64,000 bases of DNA from Candidatus Trichorickettsia mobilis (GTDB taxonomy: Bacteria; Pseudomonadota; Alphaproteobacteria; Rickettsiales; Rickettsiaceae): the NCBI RefSeq assembly GCF_963422225.1, contig NZ_OY728607.1, positions 1,537,001 to 1,601,000 of the forward strand, read 5' to 3'. A model generated the notes under the pieces. It did no database searches. It was not told where the DNA came from and saw nothing but the letters and a program-made list of their open reading frames with translations. Both the position numbers and the translations under genes were made by a program. Positions within the stretch are counted from its first letter, which is position 1. Every line of letters begins with the position of its first letter. This document shows, piece by piece, positions 62,232-64,000 of the stretch.

Positions 62232-62372
62232 GACCTCTTGCATAACCTAGAAGGTTACGGAATTTTTTAGACAAAAATGCAGGGGAGGATCACAAGTGTT
62301 CTATGTGTGTGTTGCGTCTTGAGTCAAATTATGACGACAAAATTATAAACCAGATTAGTTATGCAAGAGGTC
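62232..62372. mobile_element. 141-bp TA-flanked palindromic element (MITE)
   Basis: Ends GACCTCTTGCATAAC (62232) and, reversed, GTTATGCAAGAGGTC (to 62372) are perfect inverted repeats flanked by TA (62230-62231 and 62373-62374). The first eight bases match the IS5-type/RPE1 ends but the rest differ, pointing to a related transposon family not present here in full. Its right end, AAGAGG (62365-62370), lies 9 nt before the bufA start codon. Confidence 0.88.
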
Positions 62373-62379
62373 TAATAAA

Positions 62380-62631
62380 ATGCGTGATAAATTAAGTATA
62401 ATACTTGTTGCTGGTGTTTTAAGTCTTAATATTGCTGATATTGCAGCGCAAGATAATGACGATATACCACAGGAAAAATGTTACTGCATAGCAAAAGCTG
62501 GTCGTAATGATTGCGCTAATAAGTCACATAGTTGTGCTGGACTGGCTACTAAAGATTTTGATTGCTCCGAGTGGATGTATGTTGCCAGTGGATCCTGTAA
62601 AGAAGTTGGTGGCTCAGTAGAAAGCAAATAA
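62380..62631 (+). CDS. bufA: Bufferin-type precursor peptide (DUF2282, BufA)
   Basis: An 83-residue precursor with a signal-peptide-like N terminus (residues about 4-23, ending IADIAAQ). The core EKCYCIAKAGRNDC, then SHSCAGLATKDFDCSEW and ASGSCKEVGG, follows the DUF2282 pattern (EKCYG.AKAG.NDC...SCAG...GTC). Cysteines are at 34, 36, 45, 52, 62 and 73; C36 and C62 are additional to the usual four as I recall them. In characterised bufferins a BufB/BufC pair converts core cysteines into copper-binding heterocycles during export to the periplasm. The ribosome-binding site AAGAGG is provided by the MITE just upstream. bufB follows after 18 bases. Confidence 0.85.
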   Translation: MRDKLSIILVAGVLSLNIADIAAQDNDDIPQEKCYCIAKAGRNDCANKSHSCAGLATKDFDCSEWMYVASGSCKEVGGSVESK

Positions 62632-62649
62632 TTCTCTAGATATACCTAA

Positions 62650-63480
62650 ATGAGAAATGCTATTGTTCCAAATGCTTGTGGTGTAGGGTTACGGGATGTT
62701 CACTATGATATAGTCACTGCTTTGATGCCACCTATTCCATGGCTTGAGGTGCATAGTGAAAATTTTTTTACCTCAAGCAATTATGTTCATCATGTTCTAG
62801 AAATAATAACCACTCATTATCCTGTTAGCTTTCATTCTGTTGGATTATCTCTTGGTTCTACTGATCGTTTAGATAGCAATCATTTAAAAAAATTAAAAAA
62901 TTTAATAAGTCTGTATAAGCCGGTACTAATTTCAGAGCATTTAGCGTGGAGTTCAGTTGAAGGCGTATTTTTACATGATTTGTTGCCACTGCCATATTGT
63001 TCAGATTCTTTGCAGCTTTTGTGTGACAAGGTGCAGCAAGTACAAGATTATTTAGGGCAACGAATTCTAATTGAAAATCCTGCTTTATATGTTAAATTTC
63101 CAGAATCTACAATCCCAGAATATGATTTTCTTAATCAACTGGTAGAAAAAACTGATTGTGGTATTTTACTGGATATAAGTAACTTATATATTAGTAGTCA
63201 TAATCTTTCATTCGTAGCAGAAGAATATCTTGCTCAGATTAATACCGATGCAATATATGAAATACATTTAGCTGGTTTTAGTCAATCTGCTAAAGGATTA
63301 TTAATTGATAGCCATAATGGTGCAATCGCTGAGGTTGTGTTGGTATTATTTGAGTATTTCATTAAGAATTATGGTGTACGTCCGGTTATATTTGAACAGG
63401 ATCAAGATATTCCAGTTTTACAGGAGTTAATTGATCAAGCAGAGAAAGTAAATGCTATCATCAAAGAATATGTTGCTTAG
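62650..63480 (+). CDS. bufB: BufB, DUF692 multinuclear iron oxidase (MNIO)
   Basis: A 276-residue DUF692/MNIO enzyme with a TIM-barrel fold, which modifies cysteines of a partner peptide using a two- or three-iron centre. The motifs that hold the metals and active site are present: GVGLRDVHYD, WLEVHSENFF, SFHSVGLSLG, LISEHLAWS, LLPLPY, ILIENPA, GILLDISNLYIS, YEIHLAGF, LIDSHNG and FEQD. It is the second gene of the cluster, directly after the precursor. The reading frame is intact and of normal length, which argues for a working enzyme. Confidence 0.93.
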   Translation: MRNAIVPNACGVGLRDVHYDIVTALMPPIPWLEVHSENFFTSSNYVHHVLEIITTHYPVSFHSVGLSLGSTDRLDSNHLKKLKNLISLYKPVLISEHLAWSSVEGVFLHDLLPLPYCSDSLQLLCDKVQQVQDYLGQRILIENPALYVKFPESTIPEYDFLNQLVEKTDCGILLDISNLYISSHNLSFVAEEYLAQINTDAIYEIHLAGFSQSAKGLLIDSHNGAIAEVVLVLFEYFIKNYGVRPVIFEQDQDIPVLQELIDQAEKVNAIIKEYVA

Positions 63481-64000
63481 AGATTGGCAGATTAATTTTA
63501 AAAATTTTATTTGTGATCAAGAAGCGGTTAATTTTGTGGCGGTGCCGTTGACGGGGCTTGATATTTACAAAGCAAATTATTTTGCTAAATTAACAATAGC
63601 ACTTAAAAACAAATTTACTAATACAGCTAAATATTTACAAGATAAGTTTACTAAATTAGCTTTTAAATATATTTTCCTACATCAATCAGCTATTGGTAAC
63701 CTGGATGAATATGGTGACTTATTTCCTACTTTTTTGAAAGAAAATGATTTAGCTTTAGCTAGTGATTTAGCTAGTATTGATTTGATGATATTTAATACAG
63801 TGACTAATTATGCAACTGATATGCTTGATTCTTCTCAAGCAATCAATGTCATAGTAGAAGATTTAGATAGACTATGTTTTATCTTAAATAAAGCCGTCAA
63901 TCTAGTGCAAGTATCCAGAGCAGCATATCAATTATGGGAAGCAATGGCAGAAGATAAAACTGTAGCAAACGAAATAGATCTTGAGACTCAAGGTCTAATA
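63452..64000 (+). CDS. bufC: BufC-like, HvfC/DUF2063 protein (cut by window end)
   Basis: An open frame of at least 183 codons that runs to the window edge. It begins at ATG 63452 (or 63470, MLLRDWQINFKNFI) and overlaps bufB, indicating coupled translation. The N-terminal region has the DUF2063 pattern: DWQINFKNFIC, LDIYKANYFAKLTIALKNKF, and YIFLHQSAIGNLDEYGDLFP with FPTFLKE. DUF2063 proteins recruit the precursor to the MNIO partner. The C terminus is outside the window. Confidence 0.85.
   Translation, partial: MLSSKNMLLRDWQINFKNFICDQEAVNFVAVPLTGLDIYKANYFAKLTIALKNKFTNTAKYLQDKFTKLAFKYIFLHQSAIGNLDEYGDLFPTFLKENDLALASDLASIDLMIFNTVTNYATDMLDSSQAINVIVEDLDRLCFILNKAVNLVQVSRAAYQLWEAMAEDKTVANEIDLETQGLI

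Overview
The window is a chromosomal segment of an AT-rich alphaproteobacterium of the order Rickettsiales, most likely family Rickettsiaceae. The evidence is a CtrA-type response regulator, the rickettsial tRNA-Tyr/tRNA-Gly/tuf/rpsJ junction, Rickettsia-palindromic-element-like (RPE) insertions inside coding genes, and many decayed insertion sequences. The genus cannot be fixed from sequence reading alone.

Layout. 1-13.4 kb holds housekeeping genes on both strands: an orphan FlhB C-terminal domain, pgpA, a methyltransferase, valS, ubiA, a Bax-inhibitor-1 protein, a CinA domain, pepP and ligA (each with an RPE inserted in frame), a RelE/Phd toxin-antitoxin pair and rlmB. 13.6-29.9 kb holds tRNA-Tyr, tRNA-Gly, tuf and the S10/spc/alpha ribosomal cluster through rplQ, then rpsT. 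29.9-31.4 kb is repeat-rich, with an IS200-type tnpA broken by a 240-bp palindromic element, then tRNA-His. 31.4-35.2 kb holds palindromic repeats, a DsbA-like protein, tRNA-Pro, an ankyrin-like repeat protein and a helical-repeat gene split by an amber codon. 35.4-47.5 kb holds an envelope and regulation block: O-antigen-ligase-like protein, DUF2155, two paralogous porins flanking dcd-secB, ctrA, a CPA2 antiporter with an SH3 protein, an Hda/DnaA-like AAA+ protein, an IS110 remnant and a lipoprotein. 47.6-52.2 kb holds murG, ftsW, murD (with an RPE1) and lipB. 52.3-59.1 kb is a pile-up of mobile elements: a TPR gene interrupted twice by an IS5-type element, one copy carrying an IS4/IS701-type element, and an IS91 transposase interrupted by an IS630. 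59.6-61.5 kb holds rpsB and tsf. 61.9-64 kb holds a small lipoprotein and a bufferin-type (BufA-BufB-BufC) cluster cut by the window edge.

Most interesting points. (1) The bufA-bufB-bufC operon implies a modified-cysteine, metal-binding peptide in a Rickettsiales bacterium. Its precursor has six cysteines where I recall four as usual, and its start codon lies just downstream of a 141-bp TA-flanked palindromic element whose inverted repeat appears to supply the ribosome-binding site. (2) The coding-sequence RPE1 copies in pepP and murD are each exactly 142 bp, TA-flanked, and end in the same inverted repeat as the local IS5-type element. Another RPE ends like the local IS630. They therefore look like non-autonomous passengers of these transposons that share a common palindromic core.
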